A stretch of 64,000 nucleotides of DNA. It comes from Enterococcus_D entomosocium. GTDB taxonomy: Bacteria; Bacillota; Bacilli; Lactobacillales; Enterococcaceae. Shown piece by piece: positions 1-7,456 of the stretch (position 1 is the stretch's first letter; each line of letters starts with the position of its first letter). The position numbers and the translations under genes are program-made. Where the stretch lies: the NCBI RefSeq assembly GCF_030441895.1, contig NZ_JARJAS010000001.1; one strand, 5' to 3'. Under the pieces are notes generated by a model. It made no database searches. It was not told the origin of the DNA and was given only the letters and a program-made list of their open reading frames with translations.

Positions 1-130
1 CCATACGGTCATTAAGCTCATAAAAATTAACTTTGCTAGCTATTGCTTGCATGTATTTGTTTCAATAAATTGAAACGTCCTACACATTGGTTCGTTTGCT
101 TGCTTTGTTCAGTTTTCAAAGGTCTACAGT
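1..130 (-). other. Leader of an rRNA operon running off the left edge
   Basis: Read on the minus strand, 96-122 gives a CTTTGAAAACTGAACAAAG element followed by AACGAACCAATGTGTAGG, the boxA-like antitermination sequence that Lactobacillales and bacilli place before 16S and 23S rRNA. The last bases toward position 1 (TTTTTATGAGC) resemble the end of an enterococcal 16S leader. The rRNA gene itself must begin left of the window, so the assignment rests on the leader and on the promoters behind it. A 68-codon rightward open frame overlaps it and is not credible. Confidence 0.6.
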
Positions 131-150
131 GCTGTGTTAGCAACTTTTAT

Positions 151-455
151 ATCATATCAGAGCGACAATTGATTGTCAACTCTTTTTTAAAAGTTTTTTT
201 CGCTCGTTGTTTTTCAACTTCGCAGCGGCTGTTTCAGCGACTTCATTAGAATAACAAATGATTTGTTATTTGTCAACAACTTTTTTTAATTAATTTTGTT
301 GATGTATCAACATCGATTAACTATTTTAAAATTGCGACTTCGTTATAATATCATCTGTCGAGCTGTGCGTCAACCACTTTTTTAAATTCTTTTTACGAAT
401 TCGTTTAGTCATTTGGCACATGTAATAATATACCAAGACTTGCGCTATTCGTCAA
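151..455 (-). promoter_or_regulatory. Four tandem leftward rRNA-type promoters
   Basis: Four sigma-A promoters on the minus strand, each with an exact 17-base spacer: 450-455/427-432 (TTGACG, TATATT), 368-373/345-350 (TTGACG, TATTAT), 271-276/248-253 (TTGACA, TATTCT) and 174-179/151-156 (TTGACA, TATGAT). They fire toward the leader at 1-130, as expected for a stable RNA operon. The stretch 456-660 to their right shows no gene, only AT-rich sequence and the upstream region of the response regulator. Confidence 0.75.
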
Positions 456-700
456 CCATAAAATGATTGATAGACCAACGTTTCTAGTTACTCCGTTTCC
501 AAAGATGATTCGTGATTTTTAGTCCGTGATTTCCGCCTTTTTTAAGGACTTTTTCCGTTATTATTTGCCTATCGTTCGTCTTTTTCCTTTTTGTGTTTTC
601 TTAATTCCTATCATTCTTATAAATTTAAGTATGATTTTATCTATTTTGTGGAATATTTGCTAAAATGGAGAAAAGAATATTGTTCCTAGGAGGACCCAGT

Positions 701-1390
701 ATGAAAATACTTGTAGCAGATGATGACAAAGAGATCGTAGAACTATTAAGCATTTATTTACACAATGAAGGTTATGAATCGGTCAAAGCATATGATGGAA
801 AAGAAGCACTGACCAAGATCCGCACCACTTCTGATATCGAACTATTGATCTTAGATATCATGATGCCAGAAATGGATGGCATGCAAGTCGTGAAAGAATT
901 GAGAAAAGAATCCCAAATCCCTATTATTATGCTGACCGCTAAAACAACCGATATGGATAAGATTCGTGGATTGGTCGCCGGTGCGGATGATTATGTCACA
1001 AAACCTTTCAACCCATTAGAAGTTATGGCCCGGGTAAAATCGCTATTGAGAAGAACCAAGATGCAGGCTGCTTCAAATCAACCAGAGATTCTAGAAGTAA
1101 GCTCCCTTATTATCAATCGCGATTCCCATGAAGTAAAAACCGTCGATGGCAACGAAATTCAATTGACTGCATTAGAATTCGGTATCCTCTACTTGCTGGC
1201 ATCGCATCCGAACCGTGTCTTTAGCGCCGATGAGATTTTTGAACGAGTTTGGAAACAAGAAAGTGTCGTTTCTGCCAAAACAGTTATGGTCCATGTCAGT
1301 CACTTACGAGATAAGATTGAAGAAGCCACGGATGGTGAAAAAGTCATCCAAACAGTATGGGGGGTCGGCTACAAAATAGATGCGAAGTAA
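701..1390 (+). CDS. OmpR-family response regulator, VanR-like
   Basis: 229-residue two-component response regulator. The receiver domain (about 1-118) shows the acidic pocket at D8/D9, phosphoacceptor D52 in LILDIMMPEMDG, T79 and K101 (VTKPF). The winged-helix DNA-binding domain fills the C-terminal half and ends in VWGVGYKI, typical of the OmpR/VanR class. I start at 701 rather than 665 because AGGAGG lies at 688-693 and the conserved MKILVADDD begins there; a TGCTAAAAT extended -10 precedes it. The kinase gene overlaps its 3' end. The overall pattern is closest to VanR-type regulators, but no van resistance genes are present in the window, so the target is unknown. Confidence 0.88.
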   Translation: MKILVADDDKEIVELLSIYLHNEGYESVKAYDGKEALTKIRTTSDIELLILDIMMPEMDGMQVVKELRKESQIPIIMLTAKTTDMDKIRGLVAGADDYVTKPFNPLEVMARVKSLLRRTKMQAASNQPEILEVSSLIINRDSHEVKTVDGNEIQLTALEFGILYLLASHPNRVFSADEIFERVWKQESVVSAKTVMVHVSHLRDKIEEATDGEKVIQTVWGVGYKIDAK

Positions 1391-2588
1391 ACCAACTGAA
1401 AAAAAGCGCAACACACCAATCGAAAAAAAGAAACGGATCACGCTGACCTCAAAGGAAATCAGTGAGTTATTTGCCGAAGGAATTGTAACGATTGTTCTTT
1501 TACTTCTATTAAATATCGCTATTTTGGTCATCTTGACCTCAATCGTTGAAAATTCACCAGATTTAGTTGATGCCATCTACGCATCGAAGAATGCTTTCAC
1601 ATCTGCCTTTAATACAGATATCTTCCGCAGTGGGCGCAACTTCATTCTACCGATGTTCTTCCTATTAGATGTGATCGTCTTATATTGGCGTTTGATTCGT
1701 CGCTACCATCAAATGCAGCTACGTCACATTATCAGCGAGCTTCATTTTATTGCGGAAGGCAATTACGATCATCGCATCCCCTTCGAGTTACGGGGCGATT
1801 TAAGTCGGATCGTTTCTAATATCAATGGCTTAGTCGACAGTACGGTGGCGGCGATTGAAGATGAACGGCGGATCGAGCAATCCAAAGATGAGCTGATTAC
1901 CAATGTCAGTCATGACATTCGAACACCGTTGACTTCGATCATCGGCTATTTAGGTCTAATTGAAGATCGACAATACCATTCAGAAGAAGAATTGCTGAAA
2001 TATACCCATACGGCGTATGTCAAAGCCAAGCAAATGAAATCCCTTGTCGATGATTTGTTTGAATACACAAAAGTGCGCCAGCCTAGCGTCCCAATCAATG
2101 TGATGGAATTTGACATGGCCCAGCTAGTGGAACAATTGGCGGCGGACTTTGAATTAGAAGCTAGTCGGAAAGGCATCAAGATTGAAACATACACCCGTCC
2201 GGAACACATCGAGATGGATGGCGATACCGAAAAACTGGTACGGGTCTTCAATAACTTGCTTTCGAATGCCTTGAAATACGGCAAAGGCGCCGATAAGATC
2301 CGCATGGAAGTCGAGAAAGTCGGGACCGAAGCGATCTTAACAGTCAAAAACAATGGGCAAATGATCCCTAAGCAAGCCCTTGATTCTCTATTCGACCGTT
2401 TCTACCGAGTGGAAGAATCCCGCTCTCAAGAAACAGGAGGAACTGGCTTAGGTCTAGCGATCGCTCAAAGCATCGTCGCCTTACATGGCGGCTATATCTA
2501 TGCCAAGTCAACGCCGGAATGGACGTCCTTTATTATCCATCTCCCGTTGAAACGCAACAACTTATCCAACACACAAACCTATGGTTGA
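1380..2588 (+). CDS. Sensor histidine kinase, VanS-like
   Basis: 402-residue membrane kinase, partner of the overlapping response regulator (11-base overlap, translational coupling). A basic N-terminus leads to transmembrane helices at about 34-56 and 87-106 with a short external loop of about 30 residues between them, then a HAMP-like linker, an H-box SHDIRTPLTSIIGYL with H178, an N-box (NNLLSNALKYG) and G-box (GGTGLGLAIAQSIV). The small external loop suggests sensing of a membrane-near or intramembrane signal rather than a large ligand domain; this is inference. Resembles VanS-type kinases. Both genes are transcribed toward oriC, against replication. Confidence 0.87.
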   Translation: MRSKPTEKKRNTPIEKKKRITLTSKEISELFAEGIVTIVLLLLLNIAILVILTSIVENSPDLVDAIYASKNAFTSAFNTDIFRSGRNFILPMFFLLDVIVLYWRLIRRYHQMQLRHIISELHFIAEGNYDHRIPFELRGDLSRIVSNINGLVDSTVAAIEDERRIEQSKDELITNVSHDIRTPLTSIIGYLGLIEDRQYHSEEELLKYTHTAYVKAKQMKSLVDDLFEYTKVRQPSVPINVMEFDMAQLVEQLAADFELEASRKGIKIETYTRPEHIEMDGDTEKLVRVFNNLLSNALKYGKGADKIRMEVEKVGTEAILTVKNNGQMIPKQALDSLFDRFYRVEESRSQETGGTGLGLAIAQSIVALHGGYIYAKSTPEWTSFIIHLPLKRNNLSNTQTYG

Positions 2589-2604
2589 CGACCCAACATT
2601 TTTT

Positions 2605-2850
2605 GGGTATGCTAGAGAAAATAATCAAGGCACAGAACCTAGTATATTTTTTTCATCTGTATAGAGAGCTGATGGTTGGTGAAAATCAGTGTTGGAAAAA
2701 ATAGAATCCAGTTCTTTAACGTGTATTTTTCGAAAGAAAAATCGTTGGCTCACGATACGAGCAGCAAGGGCAGCGCAAGCTGAACTTGGGTGGCACCGCG
2801 AATGGTCATTTCGTCCCAAGCAATACGGGATCGGAATGGCCTTTTTTCTA
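2605..2850 (+). promoter_or_regulatory. T-box leader (serine) of serS
   Basis: Untranslated tRNA-sensing leader. The T-box core TGAACTTGGGTGGCACCGCG is at 2781-2800. A stem I begins near 2664 (AGAGAGCTGATGG) and its descending side holds a candidate specifier UCC, a serine codon, at 2707-2709 just before AGTTCTTT. The terminator is formed by 2804-2817 pairing with 2828-2841, followed by six T. Uncharged tRNA-Ser would stabilise the antiterminator and allow serS transcription. Left boundary is approximate. Confidence 0.9.
2804..2847 (+). terminator. T-box regulated terminator of serS
   Basis: GGTCATTTCGTCCC pairs, with G-U pairs, to GGGATCGGAATGGCC and is followed by TTTTTT. Its 5' arm overlaps the region just after the T-box core, as needed for the alternative antiterminator fold. 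Confidence 0.85.
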
Positions 2851-2878
2851 TGGAAAAATCAAAGGAGGATGTATCACT

Positions 2879-4156
2879 ATGTTAGATGTAAAAATGATTC
2901 GCCAAAATTTTGCTGAAGTACAAAGCAAACTCGCAACACGAGGTGTCCAAAAAGAAGTGTTGGACCGCTTTTTAACACTTGATGAGCGTCGCCGAGAACT
3001 CTTAGTCCAAACGGAAGAGCGCAAGAAATTGCGTAATGAGGTTTCTGGTGAGATCGCCGCCTTGAAACGGGCGAAAGAAGATGCGGCAGATAAAATTGCC
3101 CAAATGAAAGAAGTCGGCAGCCAAATTAAGCAATTGGATGAAGAGATCGCTCAAATTGATGAAGACATCAAAGAGATCGCCACGACGTTGCCGAACTTGC
3201 CGAATGATTCTGTTCCGGTGGGCAAAGATGAAGATGACAATGTAGAAGTCCGCCGTTGGGCAGACCCAAAAACCTTTGCCTTTGAACCAAAACCCCATTG
3301 GGAGATCGCAGAAGACTTGGGGATTCTCGACTTTGAGCGGGGTGCCAAAGTTTCTGGTAGCCGTTTTGTTTACTACAAAGGCTTAGGTGCTCGTTTGGAA
3401 CGTGCCTTATACAACTTCATGTTGGATCAGCATGTTTATGAGCATGGGTATACGGAGATGATCACCCCGTATATCGTCAACAGCCAAGCAATGTTCGGTA
3501 CTGGGCAATTTCCGAAGTTTAAAGAAGATGTTTTCCAATTGGCAGACACTGATTTGACTTTGATCCCGACTGCGGAAGTACCTTTGACCAACTACTATCA
3601 AGGGGAGATCTTAGAACAAGAACAGCTCCCTGCCTACTTCACTGCCTTGAGCCCATCATTTCGTTCAGAAGCCGGCAGCGCTGGCCGTGACACTCGCGGT
3701 TTGATTCGCTTGCACCAATTCAATAAAGTCGAAATGGTGAAATTCAGTGATGCAGAACATTCTTATGAAGAATTAGAGAAAATGACGGCTAATGCCGAAG
3801 ATATTTTGCAAAAACTCAATTTACCTTACCGTGTTCTTAGCTTGTGTACAGGAGATATGGGCTTTTCTGCAGCGAAGACCTATGATTTAGAAGTATGGAT
3901 CCCTGCCCAAGAGATGTATCGTGAGATCAGCTCTTGCTCAAACTGTGAAGACTTCCAAGCACGTCGTGCCATGATCCGTTACCGTGATCAAGAGGGCAAG
4001 ATTCACTACATGCATACACTAAACGGCTCTGGTTTGGCTGTCGGTCGGACGGTAGCCGCAGTGCTTGAAAATTATCAAAACGAAGACGGCAGTGTAACGG
4101 TACCAGAAGTTCTGGTTCCTTATATGGGTGGACTGACAAAAATTGAAAAAGCCTAA
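2879..4156 (+). CDS. serS: Seryl-tRNA synthetase
   Basis: Class II synthetase of 425 residues that charges tRNA-Ser in the cytoplasm. The N-terminal third is the long antiparallel coiled coil that grips the tRNA variable arm (roughly residues 30-100, rich in K/E/Q); the catalytic domain follows with SFRSEAGSAGRDTRGLIRLHQF (motif 2 region, split here) and a C-terminal GSGLAVGRTVAAVLEN motif 3. Start chosen at 2879, with AGGAGG at 2863-2868 and the usual MLDVKMIRQN start; an in-frame open stretch back to 2786 lies inside the T-box and is rejected. Single-gene unit ended by a hairpin terminator; controlled by the serine T-box. Confidence 0.97.
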   Translation: MLDVKMIRQNFAEVQSKLATRGVQKEVLDRFLTLDERRRELLVQTEERKKLRNEVSGEIAALKRAKEDAADKIAQMKEVGSQIKQLDEEIAQIDEDIKEIATTLPNLPNDSVPVGKDEDDNVEVRRWADPKTFAFEPKPHWEIAEDLGILDFERGAKVSGSRFVYYKGLGARLERALYNFMLDQHVYEHGYTEMITPYIVNSQAMFGTGQFPKFKEDVFQLADTDLTLIPTAEVPLTNYYQGEILEQEQLPAYFTALSPSFRSEAGSAGRDTRGLIRLHQFNKVEMVKFSDAEHSYEELEKMTANAEDILQKLNLPYRVLSLCTGDMGFSAAKTYDLEVWIPAQEMYREISSCSNCEDFQARRAMIRYRDQEGKIHYMHTLNGSGLAVGRTVAAVLENYQNEDGSVTVPEVLVPYMGGLTKIEKA

Positions 4157-4176
4157 GCCTTAGTAACCTCAGTAGC

Positions 4177-4224
4177 AACCCCTAGAGAACAGTCACACCG
4201 CGTGAGCTGTTGCCTAGGGGTTTT
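4177..4224 (+). terminator. Terminator after serS
   Basis: AACCCCTAG at 4177-4185 pairs with CTAGGGGTT at 4214-4222 with an inner ACAG/CTGT stem, followed by TTTTC. The rest of the gap to 4443 holds a weaker hairpin (AGTGGTT/AACCACT, 4243-4267) and no gene. Confidence 0.8.
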
Positions 4225-4443
4225 CTTGTTTACGTAGCCTAGAGTGGTTTCCATCCCCCTAACCACTTTGATCACTTCTTGCAAGAGAAACAACGCAACA
4301 AGGCTGTAATTTTTAAGCGAATAATTAGAAAAATCCCTTTGTCTTTTTAATCCTCTATCAGAAACCGGGCATGATCGTTGAAAGTGCCTGTGACTTATGG
4401 TAACGTGGGCATAATTTAGGATGGAATGAAGGGAGCTTCACCA

Positions 4444-5964
4444 ATGCCCGAACGAAAGACCTATGCCCGTCGGAGTGACTTGCACAAGAAACCAAACAAT
4501 AATCAAAAACGAACAGCATCAGCTGAAGAAAGACCGAAAGGACCACCCTCGAGAAAGAAGCCGTATCGGAAAGCAATTTTTTCCTTATTTGCCTTATTAT
4601 TGATCGTTTTGATCGCAACGGCTGGCTCGGTTCTTTACACCTTGCACCAACAAGAAGTTGCGGCCAAAGCAAAATATGAGGCAGCTGCAGAGAAATTACT
4701 GGCATCAATCCAAGCAGAACAAAGCCAAAATGGGTTAAAAACAACGCCTGAAGTGCTCTCAGAAGGAGCAAACAAAGAACTGATCTACCGCCCGCAAGAC
4801 CTCGATACGTTTCCCATCAAAGATATCAAAGACCGGTTGACAAAAGCCGCTGAGTCATTGCGCAAAAAACAAACGGAAAAAGAAGTCGTCACCGTTGCCC
4901 GTATCCAAGCACAAACGGTAGCTGCAAAAGTCTCTACCTATTCATTAAAAGCCGACAGCTATGTATGGAATCGAGAAACCGGTCGTTTTGAAGATGCTGA
5001 TCGTTTAACAGATGCACCGATCTTCGTATCAGAGAAGACGCAAACCGAATTGTCTTTGAAAGAACTTGTTCCTGATGAGGGCAGCTTATTAGGTATTCAA
5101 CAAGTCATTCAACAGAAACTGCTGGATCAAGCCAAGGAACCCGCAAAAATCATCGACGCCGTCTTGGCCATGGAGCGGATCACCTTCGATTCGAAATTTA
5201 CTTATGATCCGGAAAAGCTGACCATCGAATTGCCAAAAAATCAGACGGAAGCGACAGAAATCACCCTGTCTTACAGCGAGATCGCCCCATTCATTGATCC
5301 TGATCTCGTGGCTGCTGACCAACTCAACAATGCCTTGCCAAGTCTTGACCCCAATAAAAAATACGTGGCATTGACCTTTGATGATGGACCCAACAGTACC
5401 TCCACTATGGATCTTTTGAACATCTTACAGGAAAATGACGTCAAAGCGACCTTCTTTATGCTGGGACAAATGGTTGAGCAATATCCACAAGCCGCCAAAA
5501 AAGTCCAAGAAGCCGGGCACGAGATCGCCAGTCATTCTTACTCTCATCCGCAGCTGAATACTCTTTCAGCGGAAGATTTGCAGGCAGAAGTTACGAAAAC
5601 CAATAAAGCCATTTACAATGCGACGGGTTTACTACCTAGGAATTTACGGCCCCCTTATGGCGCTATCGACAAACAAAGCGCAGAAACCATCGGCATGCCG
5701 ATCATTCAATGGGACATCGATTCTCAAGACTGGAAATTGAAGGATCCGAAGAAAATCAATGCCTTGGTTCAACAAAATGTCTTTAATGGTGCCATGATCT
5801 TGATCCATGATATTCACCCGAAATCTGTGAAAGCCGTACCGGGAGTCATTAAAACACTCAAAAACGAAGGCTACGAATTCGTGACCGTCGATCAATTATT
5901 AGAAGCACGGCAAAAACCGTTGCATCAATACTTTGGGATGAACGATGAACGCCTCGTTGATTAA
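4444..5964 (+). CDS. pgdA: Membrane-anchored polysaccharide deacetylase (PgdA type)
   Basis: 506-residue peptidoglycan N-acetylglucosamine deacetylase candidate; such enzymes give lysozyme resistance. A basic cytoplasmic tail of about 43 residues precedes one transmembrane helix (about 44-67), a Lys/Glu/Gln-rich extracellular middle part, and a C-terminal NodB domain with all five motifs: TFDDGP near 311-316, SHSYSHP near 363-369 (metal His pair), RPPYG, DSQDW and LIHDIH. Start at 4444 fits AAGGGAG eight bases upstream; the ATG at 4426 has a poorer site. Monocistronic, with terminators on both sides. Chitin or xylan deacetylase activity is less likely given the membrane anchor and host group. 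Confidence 0.9.
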   Translation: MPERKTYARRSDLHKKPNNNQKRTASAEERPKGPPSRKKPYRKAIFSLFALLLIVLIATAGSVLYTLHQQEVAAKAKYEAAAEKLLASIQAEQSQNGLKTTPEVLSEGANKELIYRPQDLDTFPIKDIKDRLTKAAESLRKKQTEKEVVTVARIQAQTVAAKVSTYSLKADSYVWNRETGRFEDADRLTDAPIFVSEKTQTELSLKELVPDEGSLLGIQQVIQQKLLDQAKEPAKIIDAVLAMERITFDSKFTYDPEKLTIELPKNQTEATEITLSYSEIAPFIDPDLVAADQLNNALPSLDPNKKYVALTFDDGPNSTSTMDLLNILQENDVKATFFMLGQMVEQYPQAAKKVQEAGHEIASHSYSHPQLNTLSAEDLQAEVTKTNKAIYNATGLLPRNLRPPYGAIDKQSAETIGMPIIQWDIDSQDWKLKDPKKINALVQQNVFNGAMILIHDIHPKSVKAVPGVIKTLKNEGYEFVTVDQLLEARQKPLHQYFGMNDERLVD

Positions 5965-5970
5965 GAGAAA

Positions 5971-6009
5971 AAGGAACGCAGCAAATTGTCTCTTGCTGCG
6001 TTCCTTTTT
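5971..6009. terminator. Bidirectional terminator between pgdA and the TetR gene
   Basis: AAGGAACGCAGCAA pairs with TTGCTGCGTTCCTT, flanked by A-run on the left and T-run on the right, so it can serve pgdA (+) and the converging TetR gene (-). Confidence 0.88.
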
Positions 6010-6033
6010 GGTTATTGGATCATTCCCTCTTTT

Positions 6034-6594
6034 TTAGCCCTTCTTTTCTTCATACACATTAGTCACAAAAATTTGAATCAATAGATCAGCGACAGCTTTT
6101 GGCGGCATCGTTGAAAAATCTTTGAGCCAGCGTTCGATCAAACCGATAGACCCGCAGACAAAAAAGCTAAGGCACAGTTCCAATTCTTCCTCGGAAGCAT
6201 CTTGAAAGTATTGGGCAAATCGTTTCAAGGTCTCCGGTTTGATTTCTGACAACAAAAGATTCAGCAAATGGCTGTTGTTCAACAAAATCAAATGGGTGGT
6301 ACTAGGATTCTCATACAAAATCGTCAATAGCTTTTCCAGCCAAAGATCCAATGACAAATTTTCCTGCTGCAAGTTCGATGCGATCTGCTCAACGAGCTCC
6401 CCTTCGATCTCCTCCAACAAAGCGGCTGTGTCCTTATAATATTTATAAAATGTTCCCCGATTGATATCTGCTCGTTCCGCAATCTCTTTGATCGTGATTT
6501 TGCGATACTCTTTTTCCAACAATAACTCCTGAAAGGCGCGCCGGATCACTTTTTTCGAGTAGATCGTTCGACGGTTCCCGACAGTCCCTACCAT
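6034..6594 (-). CDS. TetR-family transcriptional regulator
   Basis: 186-residue regulator. The N-terminal helix-turn-helix (about residues 10-58, ITIKEIAERADINRGTFYKY) is typical TetR; the C-terminal helical part resembles the TetR_C_8 type of Lactobacillales regulators. Start at 6594 (MVGTVGNRR) has AAGGGG seven bases upstream; a longer frame from 6660 would run through the promoter. It is divergent from an ABC transporter operon and the shared 150-base gap carries palindromic sites, so it very likely represses the transporter and itself until an effector binds. The effector is unknown. Confidence 0.88.
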   Translation of the reverse strand: MVGTVGNRRTIYSKKVIRRAFQELLLEKEYRKITIKEIAERADINRGTFYKYYKDTAALLEEIEGELVEQIASNLQQENLSLDLWLEKLLTILYENPSTTHLILLNNSHLLNLLLSEIKPETLKRFAQYFQDASEEELELCLSFFVCGSIGLIERWLKDFSTMPPKAVADLLIQIFVTNVYEEKKG

Positions 6595-6666
6595 ATCGTT
6601 TCCCCTTTTCTCTGTACATTTAATCAATATTTGTCTATTTAATGACAAATAAGCAAGCATTGAGGA

Positions 6667-6724
6667 TTGCTCTTACTTTTCTTTCTTAGTATACTAACAC
6701 CATGTGATTAAATCAACACGTGTT
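6667..6724. promoter_or_regulatory. Overlapping divergent promoters with palindromic operators
   Basis: Rightward promoter TTGCTC (6667-6672), 17 bases, TATACT (6690-6695). Leftward promoter TTGATT (read from 6716 to 6711), 17 bases, TATACT (6693-6688). Both -10 boxes share the palindrome AGTATACT. A perfect palindrome AACACGTGTT at 6715-6724 overlaps the leftward -35 and lies in the rightward initial transcribed region; a second imperfect dyad TAACACCATGTGATTA covers 6695-6710. Likely TetR operators. Confidence 0.65.
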
Positions 6725-6745
6725 TAAAAAATGGAGGCTTTATTA

Positions 6746-7447
6746 ATGAGTTATGTTGAAGTAAAGAATGAATATAAACGCTATCAGATGGGCGAAACCA
6801 CTATCACTGCCAACAATGATCTTTCCTTTGCCATTGAAGAAGGCGAATTAGTGGTGATTCTTGGACCTAGTGGTGCCGGAAAATCGACCGTTTTGAATAT
6901 CTTAGGCGGGATGGACTCGCCAGATGAAGGAGAAATCATTATCGACAATGTCGATATCGCGAAGTTTAACGACAAACAATTAACAGAATACCGCCGCACA
7001 GACGTTGGGTTTGTCTTCCAGTTTTATAATTTGGTCCCAAATCTGACAGCAAAAGAAAACATTGAATTGGCTACTGAAGTCTCCCCGAATGCACTCGATC
7101 CTGATGAAGTCTTGGCCCAAGTCGGGTTAGAAAACCGCAAAAACAACTTTCCTTCTCAGCTTTCTGGTGGGGAACAGCAGCGGGTATCGATCGCTCGGGC
7201 GTTAGCCAAAAACCCGAAACTGCTGCTATGCGATGAACCGACTGGTGCTTTGGACTTTGAAACAGGAAAACAAGTGTTGAAGCTTTTGCAAAACGCTAGC
7301 CGGAAAAATGGCAATACGGTGTTGATCATCACCCATAATAGCGCCATTGCCCCGATCGCCGATCGGGTGATCCATATCAACGATGCCACTGTCCGTTCCA
7401 TTGAAGAGAATCCTCATCCCATCTCGATCGATGAAATCGTTTGGTAG
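6746..7447 (+). CDS. ABC transporter ATP-binding protein (MacB/LolD type)
   Basis: 233-residue ATPase. Walker A GPSGAGKS, Q-loop in VFQFYNLVPNLTA, signature LSGGEQQRVSIARAL, Walker B LLLCDEPTGALD and H-loop ITHN are all intact. Start at 6746 uses the GGAGG at 6733-6737; the ATG at 6731 overlaps that site. It energises the large FtsX-type permease encoded nine bases downstream. This type acts mechanically in antimicrobial-peptide or lipid/lipoprotein handling rather than in solute uptake; no substrate can be read from sequence. Regulated by the divergent TetR protein by position. Confidence 0.92.
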   Translation: MSYVEVKNEYKRYQMGETTITANNDLSFAIEEGELVVILGPSGAGKSTVLNILGGMDSPDEGEIIIDNVDIAKFNDKQLTEYRRTDVGFVFQFYNLVPNLTAKENIELATEVSPNALDPDEVLAQVGLENRKNNFPSQLSGGEQQRVSIARALAKNPKLLLCDEPTGALDFETGKQVLKLLQNASRKNGNTVLIITHNSAIAPIADRVIHINDATVRSIEENPHPISIDEIVW

Positions 7448-7456
7448 GAGGATCTG

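Noticed and set aside
43..249. 68-codon rightward open frame at the left edge
   Set aside because: No ribosome binding site, overlaps the rRNA leader and promoters, composition unlike a protein gene.
2786..2878. N-terminal extension of serS
   Set aside because: Lies in the T-box core and terminator; the true start has AGGAGG and the conserved SerRS start.
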